NCBI RefSeq assembly: GCF_008365405.1
Contig: NZ_QOKV01000025.1
Span: 16,443 to 80,442 of the forward strand
Length of the DNA: 64,000 nucleotides
Direction: 5' to 3'
DNA from: Azospirillum brasilense
GTDB taxonomy: Bacteria > Pseudomonadota > Alphaproteobacteria > Azospirillales > Azospirillaceae
Under the pieces are notes generated by a model that did no database searches, was not told the DNA's origin, and saw nothing but the letters and a program-made list of their open reading frames with translations. The position numbers and the translations under genes were made by a program. Below are positions 34,363-43,988 of this stretch, one piece after another (position 1 is the stretch's first letter; each line of letters starts with the position of its first letter).

Positions 34363-34811
34363 CAGGCCGTCTCCGGGCCTTTGCGTTGGATGCGGCGCCC
34401 GAAGATCTCCAGCCGCTGCCCGATCATGTCGAAGCCGAGATGGCGGGCGATGCGGGTGACGGCAGCCTCCAACTCCGGGTCCTGGAATTCCACCACCTCG
34501 CCGGTCTCGATGTCGATCAGGTGATGGTGATGGTCGCCGCGCGCCTCCTCGTAGCGGGCCCGCCCATCGCCGAAATCGTGGCGCTGGATGATCCCGATCT
34601 CCTCGAACAGCCGCATCGAGCGATAGACGGTCGCCAAGCTGATCCCGGCGTCGATCGCCGCCGCGCGACGGTAGACCTCCTCCACATCAGGGTGATCGGC
34701 GGCTTCCGACAGGACGCGGGCGATGATCCGGCGCTGGCCGGTCATCTTCAACCCCCGCTCGGCGCAGGCGCGTTCCAGCCGCGACGGCAGGGCTTCTTCG
34801 GGCGTGGTCAC
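34362..34811 (-). CDS. fur: Fur-family metalloregulator
   Basis: A 149-aa Fur protein: winged helix (MTGQRRIIARVLSEAADHPD; AAIDAGISLATVYRSMRLFE) and metal-binding dimer domain (GDHHHHLIDIETGEVVEFQD). It lacks the C-terminal CxxC zinc motif of E. coli Fur, as is usual for alphaproteobacterial Fur/Mur. It may sense iron or manganese. Start GTG 34811 has AAAGGA upstream. Followed at a 4-nt overlap by a small gene. No clear Fur box was found before it. Confidence 0.92.
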   Translation of the reverse strand: MTTPEEALPSRLERACAERGLKMTGQRRIIARVLSEAADHPDVEEVYRRAAAIDAGISLATVYRSMRLFEEIGIIQRHDFGDGRARYEEARGDHHHHLIDIETGEVVEFQDPELEAAVTRIARHLGFDMIGQRLEIFGRRIQRKGPETA

Positions 34812-35233
34812 GGGGCCGGTCCTTTCCGATGCCTAACCCATGGAATCAAGAGATGGAGAGGAAAGCCCAAAAGGACAACCGACATCCGCAAGACCTGGAC
34901 GAATGGCCAGAACGAATGGCCGGAACAAACGGCCGACCCTCAGCCCATGGCATCGGGCGGAAGGGCTTCCAGGGGCAGACGGACATCCCCATCTCGCAGC
35001 CGCATCACCGCCCGATACCCCGGATGACCCGGACGGGTTCCCCCACCGGGACGCAGCACCCCACCTTCCGCCACCGCGTTTTTCGTTACAGTCGTCCGTA
35101 CATGATGCAGACGCCGGAGCACAGGATAGATCGGATGATATCAAAGTTTTCGAAATGTCGATCCAATCCTATTTTCTGCACGTAGACATTCGAAGCCGCC
35201 CCTTCGTCAACATTCCCCGGGAAGACCAAGCCC
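34812..35233. other. Divergent region between fur and the CelD-like operon; no firm gene
   Basis: These 422 bases contain several overlapping frames but none with good support. The best is a minus-strand frame 34940-35059 from GTG (preceded by GGAAGGTGGG), 39 codons ending LRDGDVRLPLEALPPDAMG, which has coding-like composition but no known family. A short AT-richer stretch at 35130-35180 probably carries the promoter for the operon starting at 35234. Confidence 0.3.
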
Positions 35234-36421
35234 ATGGACATGAGGACTCTTGTTGAGGACGACGGCAACACCATTGACATCACCTTGCAGCCTCTTGAAT
35301 ATCCCAGAAAATTTGAGAAGACTTGGATTGATCTGGAGCGGCGCGCCGACGGATCCTTTTTCCTGAGCTGGCAGTGGATCGGCAACTGGCTGGCCTCCCT
35401 GCCCCGAGGCACGCGGCCCCATGCCCTGGTGGCGCGGCGCGGCGGGCAGGTGGTCGGGCTGGCGCTCCTCTGCCCGCGGACGCAGTGGCGCTTCGGCCTG
35501 CTGCGCACGCGCTGCTGGCTGCTGCACGAGACCGGGGAGCGGACCTTCGACCGGCTGTTCGTGGAGTACAACGGCATCCTCGCGGACCGGAATTGCGCCG
35601 ACGCGGTGCTGGCCGCCTGCTTCGACTGGCTGGGGCGCCGCCTGACCAACTGGGACGAGCTGGTGCTGGGCGGGCTGGAGCCGCAGGCGGAAGCGGCCGT
35701 GCGGCTCGCCGCGGCCCGACAGGGCCATGCGCTGCAGGTCCGGGTCGCCGACAGCTGCCAATGGGTCGACCTGGAGGGCGTGCGCCGGCAGGGCGCGGGC
35801 TACCTCGCCAGCCTCGGCAAGAACACCCGCGCCGCGGTGCGCCGGGCCATGCGGCTCTATGCCGAGCGCGGCCCTCTGACCTACCGCGTCGCCGCGACGG
35901 CGGACGAGGCGCTGGAGGACTTCCACGCCATGGAGATCCTGCATCAGGCGAGCTGGAACGCCCGCGGCCAGTCCGGCGCCTTCTCCAACCCGGCCTTCCG
36001 CCCCTTCCATGAGCGGCTGATCGCCGGCGGCGTGCCGGCGGGGACGGTCCGGCTGTGCCGGGTCAGCGCCGGGGACACGGTCATCGGCTATCTCTACAAC
36101 TTCGTCCATCGCGGGCGGGTGATGAACTACCAGGGCGGTTTCGCCTACGAGGCCGACAACCGGCTGAAGCCCGGTCTGGTCGCCCACGTCCTGGCCATCG
36201 AGGACACGCTGACCCGCGGCGAGGACTGCTACGACTTCATGTCCACCCCGGCGGGGCACAAGCCGCTGCTGTCCAACACCGAACAGCCGATGAACTGGAT
36301 CGCGCTCGGCCCCGACCGGCTGAGCCGCCAGCTCGACACCCGCCTGCGTCGCGTCAAGGCGGGTTTGGCCGACCGGATGAGGCGGCTGATCCGCAGCCCG
36401 CTTCCCCTGATGAACCGCTGA
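35234..36421 (+). CDS. GNAT acetyltransferase, CelD/BcsL-like (polysaccharide-related)
   Basis: A 395-aa protein with the CelD/BcsL or FemAB-like double GNAT fold. The conserved core LASLGKNTRAAVRRAMRLYA (residues 195-214) and the C-terminal GNAT half (GYLYNFVHRGRVMNYQGGFA, YDFMSTPAGHKPLL) are present. Relatives acetylate cell-surface polysaccharide or add groups to it. First gene of a three-gene operon with ATP-grasp and phosphoesterase genes (gaps 47 and 13 nt). ATG 35234; a slightly AT-rich promoter region precedes it. Confidence 0.85.
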   Translation: MDMRTLVEDDGNTIDITLQPLEYPRKFEKTWIDLERRADGSFFLSWQWIGNWLASLPRGTRPHALVARRGGQVVGLALLCPRTQWRFGLLRTRCWLLHETGERTFDRLFVEYNGILADRNCADAVLAACFDWLGRRLTNWDELVLGGLEPQAEAAVRLAAARQGHALQVRVADSCQWVDLEGVRRQGAGYLASLGKNTRAAVRRAMRLYAERGPLTYRVAATADEALEDFHAMEILHQASWNARGQSGAFSNPAFRPFHERLIAGGVPAGTVRLCRVSAGDTVIGYLYNFVHRGRVMNYQGGFAYEADNRLKPGLVAHVLAIEDTLTRGEDCYDFMSTPAGHKPLLSNTEQPMNWIALGPDRLSRQLDTRLRRVKAGLADRMRRLIRSPLPLMNR

Positions 36422-36468
36422 AGACGCAACCGCAGGGCCGCCGACGGGGCGGTTGGAGGATGCCGAGA

Positions 36469-37677
36469 ATGAAGAACACCCCCGCCGTCGCCAAAACCGC
36501 CGCCGCCAATTCCGCCTTGGCCTGCGTGATGGGCGACATGGACATGGTGCGCCCGCTCGGGCTGGCCGGGCTGCGCTGCGCCGTGGTCACCCATCCCGGC
36601 TCCGCCGCCCTGCACTCCCGCTTCACCAGGGACGCCATCCTGTGGGACGACCCGGCGCACAACCCGGACGGGCTGGTCGAGGTGATGTTGGCCTTCGCCA
36701 AGGACCAGCCGGAAAAGCCGGTCCTCTATTTCCAGGACGACACCCAGCTCCTGCTCGTCTCGCGCAACCGCGACCGGCTGGCCGAGGGGTTCCGCTTCGC
36801 CATCGCCGACGCCGAGCTGGTCGAGGATCTGGTGGACAAGGGCCGCTTCCAGGCGCTGGCCGAGCGGCTGAACCTGCCCGTCCCGGCGACCCGGCGCCTT
36901 TATCCGACCCGCGAGGCCGCACCCGACGTGGTGGACCTGCGCTTCCCCCTGATCGTCAAGCCGCTGACCCGCCGCCGGGTGTGGGACGAGGCGGACGGCT
37001 TCGCCAAGGCCATCCAGGTCGATTCCGCGGACGAACTGCGCGCCCTGTGGCCGCGGCTGGCGGCGGTCGGGCTGGACCTGCTGGTCCAGGAGATGATCCC
37101 CGGGCCGGAGACCCGGATCGAGAGCTACCACGTCTATGTCGACGAGCGCGGCGGCGTGGCCGGGGAGTTCACGGGGGCCAAGATCCGCACCTATCCGCTC
37201 GCCTACGGGCACAGCACCGCCCTGATCATCACCGACGCGCCGGACGTGGCGGCGCTCGGCCGCTCGCTGAGCGAACGGCTGGGGCTGCGCGGCGTCGCCA
37301 AGTTCGACTTCAAGCGCGCCCCGGACGGCGCGCTGCATCTGCTGGAGGTCAACCCGCGCTTCAACCTGTGGCACCATCTGGGGGCGGTGGCCGGAGTGAA
37401 CCTGCCGGCGCTGGTCCACGCCGACCGGCTCGGCCTGCCGCGTCCGGCGGTGGGCAAGGCGCGGGCCGGGGCGCGCTGGTGCCACATCACCAAGGACCGC
37501 TTGGCCGCCCGGGACAGCGGCCTGTCGATGGCCGCGTGGCTGCCCTGGGTGCTGGGCTGCGAGGCCAAGGCCATCGCGCTCGACGACCCCATGCCCTTCC
37601 TGCACAACCAGCTCGCCCGTTTTCTGCCGTCGCGTGCGCCTCACGACGCGCCCGGGGGTGCGATGACGGCGCAATGA
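36469..37677 (+). CDS. ATP-grasp ligase-like protein
   Basis: A 402-aa ATP-grasp enzyme. The fold is visible as an N-terminal nucleotide-like domain (VMGDMDMVRPLGLAGLRCAV), lid LVDKGRFQALAERLNLPVPA, ATP-binding strand FPLIVKPLTRRRV and metal ligands in VAKFDFKRAPDG and LLEVNPRFNLWHH. This is the D-aspartate-ligase/carbamoyl-phosphate-like family that joins a carboxylate to an amine. ATG 36469 is chosen: GGAGG ends 9 nt before it, while ATG 36460 has no gap. Substrate unknown; flanking genes suggest surface polymer or glycan decoration. Confidence 0.85.
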   Translation: MKNTPAVAKTAAANSALACVMGDMDMVRPLGLAGLRCAVVTHPGSAALHSRFTRDAILWDDPAHNPDGLVEVMLAFAKDQPEKPVLYFQDDTQLLLVSRNRDRLAEGFRFAIADAELVEDLVDKGRFQALAERLNLPVPATRRLYPTREAAPDVVDLRFPLIVKPLTRRRVWDEADGFAKAIQVDSADELRALWPRLAAVGLDLLVQEMIPGPETRIESYHVYVDERGGVAGEFTGAKIRTYPLAYGHSTALIITDAPDVAALGRSLSERLGLRGVAKFDFKRAPDGALHLLEVNPRFNLWHHLGAVAGVNLPALVHADRLGLPRPAVGKARAGARWCHITKDRLAARDSGLSMAAWLPWVLGCEAKAIALDDPMPFLHNQLARFLPSRAPHDAPGGAMTAQ

Positions 37678-37690
37678 GGGTTCCGCGGCG

Positions 37691-38512
37691 ATGAGGATCG
37701 GCATCCTGTCGGACATCCACGCCAACCGCGAGGCGCTGGAGGCCACGCTCGCCGACATGGACGGCGCCGGGGTGGAGCGCGTCGTCTGCCTGGGCGACGT
37801 GGTGGGCTACAACACCGACCCGTCGCCCTGCATCAGGCTGCTGCGCGAGGCCGGGGCGGTCTGCGTCGCCGGCAACCACGACCGCGCGGTGACCCGCCAG
37901 ATCCCCACCGACGGCTTCAGCGTCCGCGCCATCCGGGCCATCGCCTGGACGCGCAAGCGCCTGCCGCCGGAGGACGTCGCGTGGCTGTCCGCCCTGCCGC
38001 TGAAGACCAGCGTCGGCGAGCATCTCGTCGCCGTTCACGGGGCGCTTCATGTGGACCGGGGCTGCGAGCTGGTCCGGCTGAACAGCGAGGACCGGATGCG
38101 GCGCACGGCCCAGGCCCTGCTCGCCCACCCCTCCGGCGCCCGCGTCTGCGCCTATGGGCACACGCACCGGCTCGGCATCCACGAATACCGCAACGGGGAG
38201 CTGTGGGAGCACGACCCCGACGGCGAGGTCGCCCTGCGCGGCGGTTCCTGCTACCTGCTCAACCCCGGCACGGTGGGGGAGCCGCGGAGCGAGGAGCGGC
38301 GGGCGACCTGGATGCTGTTCGACACCGGCCGACGGACGGTGAGCGTGCGGCGGGTCGCCTACGACGACCGGGCGGCCTTCGACAAGACGCGCCGGGCGGG
38401 GATCGAACCGCGGCGCCTGCTGTCCATCCCCGCGCCGTTGCGCGCCGCCCTTCAGGGGGGGCTGCGGCGTCTGGGAATTTACGAGATGGTGCGGCGGGTC
38501 ATCAACTCGTGA
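37691..38512 (+). CDS. Metallophosphoesterase (calcineurin-like)
   Basis: A 273-aa phosphoesterase with the full metal set: ILSDIHANREAL (Asp-x-His), LGDVVGYNTDPSPC (Asp), AGNHDRAV (Asn-His), AVHGAL and CAYGHTHRLG (His-x-His). The fold resembles the YfcE/MJ0936 class. It is 13 nt after the ATP-grasp gene and so should act on the same pathway, perhaps removing phosphate from a lipid or sugar carrier. Confidence 0.9.
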   Translation: MRIGILSDIHANREALEATLADMDGAGVERVVCLGDVVGYNTDPSPCIRLLREAGAVCVAGNHDRAVTRQIPTDGFSVRAIRAIAWTRKRLPPEDVAWLSALPLKTSVGEHLVAVHGALHVDRGCELVRLNSEDRMRRTAQALLAHPSGARVCAYGHTHRLGIHEYRNGELWEHDPDGEVALRGGSCYLLNPGTVGEPRSEERRATWMLFDTGRRTVSVRRVAYDDRAAFDKTRRAGIEPRRLLSIPAPLRAALQGGLRRLGIYEMVRRVINS

Positions 38513-38521
38513 CCCGTTTCC

Positions 38522-38602
38522 TCATTGAACCGTCGCCAGCATCAGCAGCGACGCGCCGAGCGGCAACAGGGCGAGCAGCAGCTTGAGCATGGGTCCGGCC
38601 AT
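38522..38602 (-). CDS. Possible single-TM micropeptide (26 aa)
   Basis: A minus-strand frame from ATG 38602 encodes MAGPMLKLLLALLPLGASLL and six more residues: one clear membrane helix, no other feature. No strong ribosome-binding site. It sits in the space between the phosphoesterase and the MCP. Coding status uncertain. Confidence 0.25.
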   Translation of the reverse strand: MAGPMLKLLLALLPLGASLLMLATVQ

Positions 38603-38848
38603 CGGGGTCTCGTAAGGGGGGCTTCCAACGCGCGCGACTGTAGCCGGACGGGCGGCGATTTTCTGTGACAAATCCTTCAACCCAGCCATCCCTTCCCGCG
38701 TCCTGAAAAATTTTCCTTTTGATCCAATCTCTCGGCAAATCCGTATCAACTCTTTGGTGCTATCGTCGGTTTCGCCGCAGGACGGGTTCTCGGCAACCGG
38801 CGGCATCCAACGAATCTTCGACGATATGGACCGGCGGGAGTGTGGACA

Positions 38849-40552
38849 ATGAATTGGTTCCGAAACGCCAAGGTCGGCCTTCGGCTGATGCTGAGCTTCT
38901 CCAGCATCCTGGTGCTCATGGTCGCCCTGGCGGCCATCGCCATCTACAAGGTCAACAGCATCAACGACAGCCTTTCGACCATCAACGACGTCAACAACGT
39001 CAAGCAGCGCTACGCCATCAACTTCCGCGGCAGCGTGCATGACCGGGCGATCAGCCTGCGCGACGTCACGCTCCTGTCCGACGCCGCCGCGCTGAAGGCC
39101 GAACTCGCCACCATCGACCGTCTGGCCGCCGACTACGCGCGCTCGGCCGAGCAGATGGACCGCATGTTCGCCGTCGGCACCCATGTCACCGCCAAGGAGC
39201 GCGAGATCCTCGCCTCCATCAAACAGACCGAGGCCAAGACCCTCCCTCTGGCCCGCGGCGTCATCGAGGCGCGCCAGGCCGGCGACACCGACCGCGCCGT
39301 CAAGATCCTGGTCGAGCAGGCCCGCCCCGGCTTCACCGAGTGGCTGGCCCGCATCAACGCCTTCATCGACCTTCAGGAAGCCGAGAGCCAGGCGGTGGCG
39401 AAGCACGCCCGGACGGTGTCCGAGACCTTTCAGGTCCTCATGATCTCGCTGTGTGCGGTGACCGTCCTGCTCGGCGCCGGGCTCGCCTGGTGGTCGATCC
39501 TGACGGTGCGGCCGCTGCGCCGCCTGACCGGCACGACGCTCAAGCTGGCCGAGGGCGACCTGTCCATCGAAGTGCCGCAGGCGACCAGCCGCGACGAGGT
39601 CGGCGAGATCATCCGCGCCGTGCAGGTCTTCAAGGACAACATGCTCCACGCCCGCCGCATGGAGTCTGAGAAGGAGGAGACGGAACGCCGCGCCGAGGCC
39701 GAGAAGCGCGAGGCGATGAACGGGCTGGCCGACCAGTTCGAGCGCAGCGTCGGCTCCATCGTCGAATTGGTGTCCCACGCCGCCGCCGAGCTGGAGGGCG
39801 CCGCCCAGACGCTGAACGCCACCATGGAGCGCGCCAACGACCAGGCCGGCACCGTCGCCGCCGCCGCGACCCAGGCGACGGCCAACGTGGAATCGGTGGC
39901 CACGGCCTGCGGGGAACTCGCCGGGTCGGTCAGCAGCATCGGCCAGCAGGTCCGCCAGTCCGCCGACATCGCCAACCGCGCCGTCCGCAACGCCGAGGAC
40001 ACCCAGGCGACGGCGGAAGGTCTGGTCAGCACGTCGCAGAAGATCGGGGAGGTGGTTCAGCTCATCAACTCGATCGCCCAGCAGACCAACCTGCTGGCGC
40101 TCAACGCGACCATCGAGGCGGCGCGCGCGGGCGAGGCCGGCAAGGGCTTCGCGGTGGTGGCGAGCGAGGTGAAGAACCTCGCCAACCAGACTGCCAAGGC
40201 GACCGAGGACATCACGGCCCAGATCGCCGGGGTTCAGGACGTGACGCTGCGCACGGTGCAGTCGATCCGGGAAATCGCCCAGGTCATCGGGGAAAGCAGC
40301 CAGATCGCCGACGACATCGCCCAGGCGGTGGAGCAGCAGGGCATCGCCACCCAGGAGATCGCCCGCAACGTCCAGCAGGCCTCGGCGGGCACCGCGGAGG
40401 TGTCGGGCGCCATCGTGCAGGTCAGCGGCGCCGCCTCGCAGGGCGGGACCGCGGCGGGCCGCGTGCTGGGCAGCGCGCAGGAGTTGAGCCGCTCCGCGGC
40501 GCGTCTGCGGACGGAGGTCAGCGGCTTCCTGGCGAAGGTCCGCGCGGCGTAA
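38849..40552 (+). CDS. Methyl-accepting chemotaxis protein (4HB sensor, HAMP, MCP signal domain)
   Basis: A 567-aa MCP. TM1 (residues about 9-30, SFSSILVLMVALAAIAIYKV), periplasmic four-helix bundle, TM2 near 190-212, HAMP (TVRPLRRLTGTTLKLAEGDL), then the cytoplasmic coil with the invariant hairpin tip INSIAQQTNLLALNATIEAA and AGKGFAVVASEVKNLA. Ligand unknown. ATG 38849 is chosen because GGGAG precedes it at 8 nt; GTG 38840 is the alternative. No C-terminal CheR-tether pentapeptide. Confidence 0.95.
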   Translation: MNWFRNAKVGLRLMLSFSSILVLMVALAAIAIYKVNSINDSLSTINDVNNVKQRYAINFRGSVHDRAISLRDVTLLSDAAALKAELATIDRLAADYARSAEQMDRMFAVGTHVTAKEREILASIKQTEAKTLPLARGVIEARQAGDTDRAVKILVEQARPGFTEWLARINAFIDLQEAESQAVAKHARTVSETFQVLMISLCAVTVLLGAGLAWWSILTVRPLRRLTGTTLKLAEGDLSIEVPQATSRDEVGEIIRAVQVFKDNMLHARRMESEKEETERRAEAEKREAMNGLADQFERSVGSIVELVSHAAAELEGAAQTLNATMERANDQAGTVAAAATQATANVESVATACGELAGSVSSIGQQVRQSADIANRAVRNAEDTQATAEGLVSTSQKIGEVVQLINSIAQQTNLLALNATIEAARAGEAGKGFAVVASEVKNLANQTAKATEDITAQIAGVQDVTLRTVQSIREIAQVIGESSQIADDIAQAVEQQGIATQEIARNVQQASAGTAEVSGAIVQVSGAASQGGTAAGRVLGSAQELSRSAARLRTEVSGFLAKVRAA

Positions 40553-40564
40553 CGAGGCGCTTTA

Positions 40565-40735
40565 TTCCCTCTCCCCTCCGGGGAGAGGGTGCCCGCGGCG
40601 GCGGGCGGGTGAGGGTAAAAGCGAGGATCAAACCCTGATCCTTGCCTGTACCCTCACCCTTCCCGCGCGTTGCGCGGGCCCCTTCCCTCTCCCGGGACGG
40701 GAGAGGGAGCAGGATGCGATAATCTTGTCAGGACC
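40565..40735. repeat. Long CCCTC/GAGGG inverted repeat pair, convergent spacer
   Basis: CCCTCTCCCCTCCGGGGAGA... and a second copy in inverted orientation (CCCTCACCCTTCCCGCGCGT..., then CCCTCTCCCGGGACGGGAGA) give nested hairpins between the convergent MCP and PMP3-like genes. The right half shares GCGCGGGCCCCTTCCCTC with the element at 870-985. Confidence 0.75.
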
Positions 40736-40912
40736 TCACGCCGGAGAACGGTCCTTGTACTTCACGATGACGTACAGCGCGTGGATCATGCCCGGGATGT
40801 AGCCGAGCAAGGTCAGCAGCACGTTGATCCAGAACTGGGCGCCAAACCCCACCTGGAGGAAGACGCCGACGGGCGGCAGCAGAAGCGCCAGGATGATGCG
40901 TATGATGTCCAT
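40736..40912 (-). CDS. PMP3/YqaE family small membrane protein
   Basis: A 58-aa, two-helix protein (MDIIRIILALLLPPVGVFLQ, then FWINVLLTLLGYIPGMIHAL, ending VIVKYKDRSPA), which is the full PMP3/YqaE signature. Family members are stress-linked plasma-membrane proteins of unclear mechanism. ATG 40912; weak ribosome-binding site. Confidence 0.95.
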   Translation of the reverse strand: MDIIRIILALLLPPVGVFLQVGFGAQFWINVLLTLLGYIPGMIHALYVIVKYKDRSPA

Positions 40913-40965
40913 GCCGCGATAACGCTCCCGCCCCGCCCCCGGTTCCATCCACCCTTCGGTGATGC

Positions 40966-43752
40966 TCAGCCCAGCAGGCCGATCTGGTCGAAGGGCAGCT
41001 GGTCGAACCCGTGCTGGTACACCGCCGAGCCCGCCGCCGGCGCGAAGTTGTCGTGCGCGGCGTCGGTGAATTGCGGGTCGAAGGTGAAGGACCCCTTGTC
41101 GTAGCCGGCGGCCTGCCACTGCGCCAGCGTGCCCGTGGCGCCGTTCGCCATCACCTGCGGCCAGGCCTGGAACAGCGCCTCGTTGGGGTCGAGGTCGGCG
41201 TAGAAGTTGCCGGAGAAGGTCCCCGCCGTCTTCGGCCCGTCGAGGGCCACCGCCCGCCCGTCCCCGGCGTCCACGATGTTCTGGGTGATGGTGTTGTTCG
41301 CCATCGGCGTGCCCTTCCAGCCGCCCCAGCCGACGCTCTGCTGAAGGCCGATCTGGGTGCCCAGATTGTCGGCCAGGATGTTGTCGGTCACCGTGTTGTT
41401 CCAGCCGCCGTGCAGGAAGATGCCGCCGACGTTGTCGTGGACGACGTTCCCCTTCACCGTGGTGCCGCTGGTCCAGTCGTCCAGATAGATGCCCCAGCTC
41501 ACCAGCTTCGTCGGGTCGAGGAAGGTGGGGGAGACCTTGCCGTCCCAGGTCACGTTGCCGAAGGCGGTGGTGCCCGACACCTCGTTGTAGGCCACGGTGT
41601 GCCCGGCCAGATCCTGCTGGCGGTTGATCAGGTAGATGCCGCCGCCGTCGCTGGTTTCCTGGTTCGCGCCGACGATCTTGTTGTGGGTGATCGTCGCCCG
41701 GTAGGTGGCGTCGCCCGAGGACTGGACGGAGCCGACCGCGATGGCCTTGCCCGGCGTGTCCTCGATCTGGTTGTGGGTGATGGTGACGTCGTTGCTGCCG
41801 TTCACCCACAGCGCGTCGCCGCCGTGGTCGACGGCGCTGGCGTGCTGGATCAGGTTGTCCGACACCTTGGTGAAGTTGGACCCCGCCTTGACGTAGACGG
41901 CCTCCCGCCCGGTCTCGGCGAAATGGTTGCCGGAGACGGTGCTGTTGGCGCTGCCCTCCACCGTGATGCCGTAGCCGGTGTTGGTGACGGTGTTGTTCTT
42001 GAAGGTCAGGCCGGCGGCGTTGTTGGCGTAGACCGCGTGGCCGTCCGGCGTGCCGTCGGTCAGGGTCAGCCCCTCGATCGTCACGTTCTTGGCCCCGCCC
42101 AGCCCGATCAGCACGGGAAGCTGCGCCGCGACCACCTTGTGCCCGGCGACCGCCCCACCCTCCGGCTTGAACAGCACTTGATTGGACGCCTTGTCGAAGA
42201 ACCACTCCCGCGGGGCGTCGAGCTGGTCCTTGCCGTTGAACAGGTAGAAGCGGCTGCCGGCGCCGAGCGCGTCGTAGGTGCCCTGGGCCAGCGTGATGGT
42301 GTTGCTGCCGTAGTCGATGCTCTTCACCGGCACGGTCATGTTGTCGTAGCCGTGCTGGCTGAAGACGCTGACCATCAGCCCGTCCGTGCTCGAATAGGTC
42401 GGGATCGCCCCCGCCTTGAAGCCGAACTGGGTGGAGGCGTTGGCCCCGGCCTTGGTGGCGATCAGCCAGCCGCCGTCGATGGGGTGGCTGGGGTCGGCGT
42501 TGGGCGTGCGGGCCACGGTCTGCCGGTCACCGTCCATCGACAGGTCGAGCACTGCCTTGGACCCGCCGGGAAGCTGCGCGCTGTACAGGCCGTTGCCACG
42601 CGACACCCAGTTGTCGACCAGCGAGCCGCCGTGGAAGACCGGCTTCTCGCTGCCGTAGGCGGCGAAGCGGACGCCGCTGTCCTGGCCGTCCAGCCAGAGC
42701 ATGTCCTTCATGTAGTAGTCGCCGCCGCGGACGTAGGTCACGTCGATGTTCGGATCGGCGCGCATGGCGTCGCGGGCGGCGGTCAGCGTCGCCTTCGGCC
42801 CGTCGGTGCCGTTCGCGTTGGGCGCGGCCAGCTTGCCCGACCATTTGTCGTTGCCGTTGGTCGCCACGAAGAAGGCCGGCCCGGTCGGGGCGGGAGACGG
42901 CGTGGGATTCGGGGTCGGGGCCGGCGTGGACCCGCCGGTCGCGAAGAAGCTCTTGTCGGCGTCGACGACCAGCGCGCCGTTCCACCACAATCCGGCTTGG
43001 CCCTTGACCACGTCCTTCCCGTCCAAGGCACCCTTGTCATAGGTGACGATGCTGTCGGTGGCGGAGACGGACTTGCCGTTGATCGTGACCTTGTTGACGA
43101 TCAGCGAGCGGTCCTGGCCGTTCACCACGGCGTCGTTGTCATACTGGATCTGCACCTTGTGCGCCTGGTCCGGCGCCACGTTGGCGGTGAAGCTGTAGTC
43201 CTTGGCCGACGTTCCGACCGTGCCCTCGCCGACCTTCTTGCCGTCAACCAGCAGGTTGAAATGCGCGTTGGTGCCGCCCGCCGCGATGCCCTGCGCGTTC
43301 ACCACGAAGGTCGAGGTTCCGGCGACCGGCGCCGCCGGGGCGGCGGGGAAGTCGGAGGCCGGGGTGTCCACCACCAGCGTGCCGTTCCACCACATCCCGG
43401 ATTGGCCCTTGACCACGTCCTTGCCGTCGAGCGCGCCCTTGTCGTAGGTGACGTTGGCGTCGGTCGGCTTGTGGGTCTTGCCGTTGATGGAGACCCCGCT
43501 GACGATCAGCGAGCGGTCCTGGCCGTTCACAAGGGCGTCGTTGTCGTATTGGATCTGCACCTTGTGCGCCTGCGCCGCGGTGACCGGCACCGTGAAGCTG
43601 TAGGCGGTCGGGCTGCTGGCGTTGACGGTTGCCTGGCCCACCTCGACGCCGTCGATCAACAGGCGGAAATGCGGCCAGATGCCTCCGGCGGACTGCCCAT
43701 AGGCACTCACGACAATTTTGGCGTCGGTCTTGCCCGTGGTGGTCGAAGCCAT
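40966..43752 (-). CDS. Large CBM60-like plus right-handed beta-helix polysaccharide-interacting protein
   Basis: A 928-aa protein. Two tandem carbohydrate-binding-module-like domains (residues about 10-130 and 145-265), each with NGQDRSLIV and YDKGALDGKDVVKGQ motifs, are followed by a Pro/Thr linker and a 600-residue parallel beta-helix (many Asn-rich PbH1-type turns such as GLTFKNNTVTNTGYGITVEG). No N-terminal signal peptide is present and no RTX C-terminus, so export route is unclear; type I or an autonomous system is possible. Likely binds or cuts surface or plant polysaccharide, but no catalytic residues can be assigned. Confidence 0.85.
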   Translation of the reverse strand: MASTTTGKTDAKIVVSAYGQSAGGIWPHFRLLIDGVEVGQATVNASSPTAYSFTVPVTAAQAHKVQIQYDNDALVNGQDRSLIVSGVSINGKTHKPTDANVTYDKGALDGKDVVKGQSGMWWNGTLVVDTPASDFPAAPAAPVAGTSTFVVNAQGIAAGGTNAHFNLLVDGKKVGEGTVGTSAKDYSFTANVAPDQAHKVQIQYDNDAVVNGQDRSLIVNKVTINGKSVSATDSIVTYDKGALDGKDVVKGQAGLWWNGALVVDADKSFFATGGSTPAPTPNPTPSPAPTGPAFFVATNGNDKWSGKLAAPNANGTDGPKATLTAARDAMRADPNIDVTYVRGGDYYMKDMLWLDGQDSGVRFAAYGSEKPVFHGGSLVDNWVSRGNGLYSAQLPGGSKAVLDLSMDGDRQTVARTPNADPSHPIDGGWLIATKAGANASTQFGFKAGAIPTYSSTDGLMVSVFSQHGYDNMTVPVKSIDYGSNTITLAQGTYDALGAGSRFYLFNGKDQLDAPREWFFDKASNQVLFKPEGGAVAGHKVVAAQLPVLIGLGGAKNVTIEGLTLTDGTPDGHAVYANNAAGLTFKNNTVTNTGYGITVEGSANSTVSGNHFAETGREAVYVKAGSNFTKVSDNLIQHASAVDHGGDALWVNGSNDVTITHNQIEDTPGKAIAVGSVQSSGDATYRATITHNKIVGANQETSDGGGIYLINRQQDLAGHTVAYNEVSGTTAFGNVTWDGKVSPTFLDPTKLVSWGIYLDDWTSGTTVKGNVVHDNVGGIFLHGGWNNTVTDNILADNLGTQIGLQQSVGWGGWKGTPMANNTITQNIVDAGDGRAVALDGPKTAGTFSGNFYADLDPNEALFQAWPQVMANGATGTLAQWQAAGYDKGSFTFDPQFTDAAHDNFAPAAGSAVYQHGFDQLPFDQIGLLG

Positions 43753-43988
43753 TGGATGGTTCCCTCGCTCTTATGCTCAACGGCGGCGAGCATGGCGGGG
43801 CCGGCCAGACATTTGTGCGCCATTTTGATAACAGGCGACGGACACCGCGTCCGTGCTTCTATCCGCCGCCGCCTATGACGGGAGAGGCGGTTGAACGGGA
43901 GTGATACGCACCAAAGCGCAGGCTCCCCCGGATTAAAGCGAAGCCTTACGTGTTGATGGCTTATACGGAACCAAGAGGCAGAGACCCC

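Noticed and set aside
34840..35256. 138-aa plus frame between fur and the CelD-like gene
   Set aside because: No ribosome-binding site and overlaps the true start of the next gene in another frame; His/Pro/Asp-rich composition unlike a protein.
41011..43878. 955-aa plus-strand frame
   Set aside because: Antisense to the CBM/beta-helix gene; repeats in it mirror the Asn/Gly-rich beta-helix.
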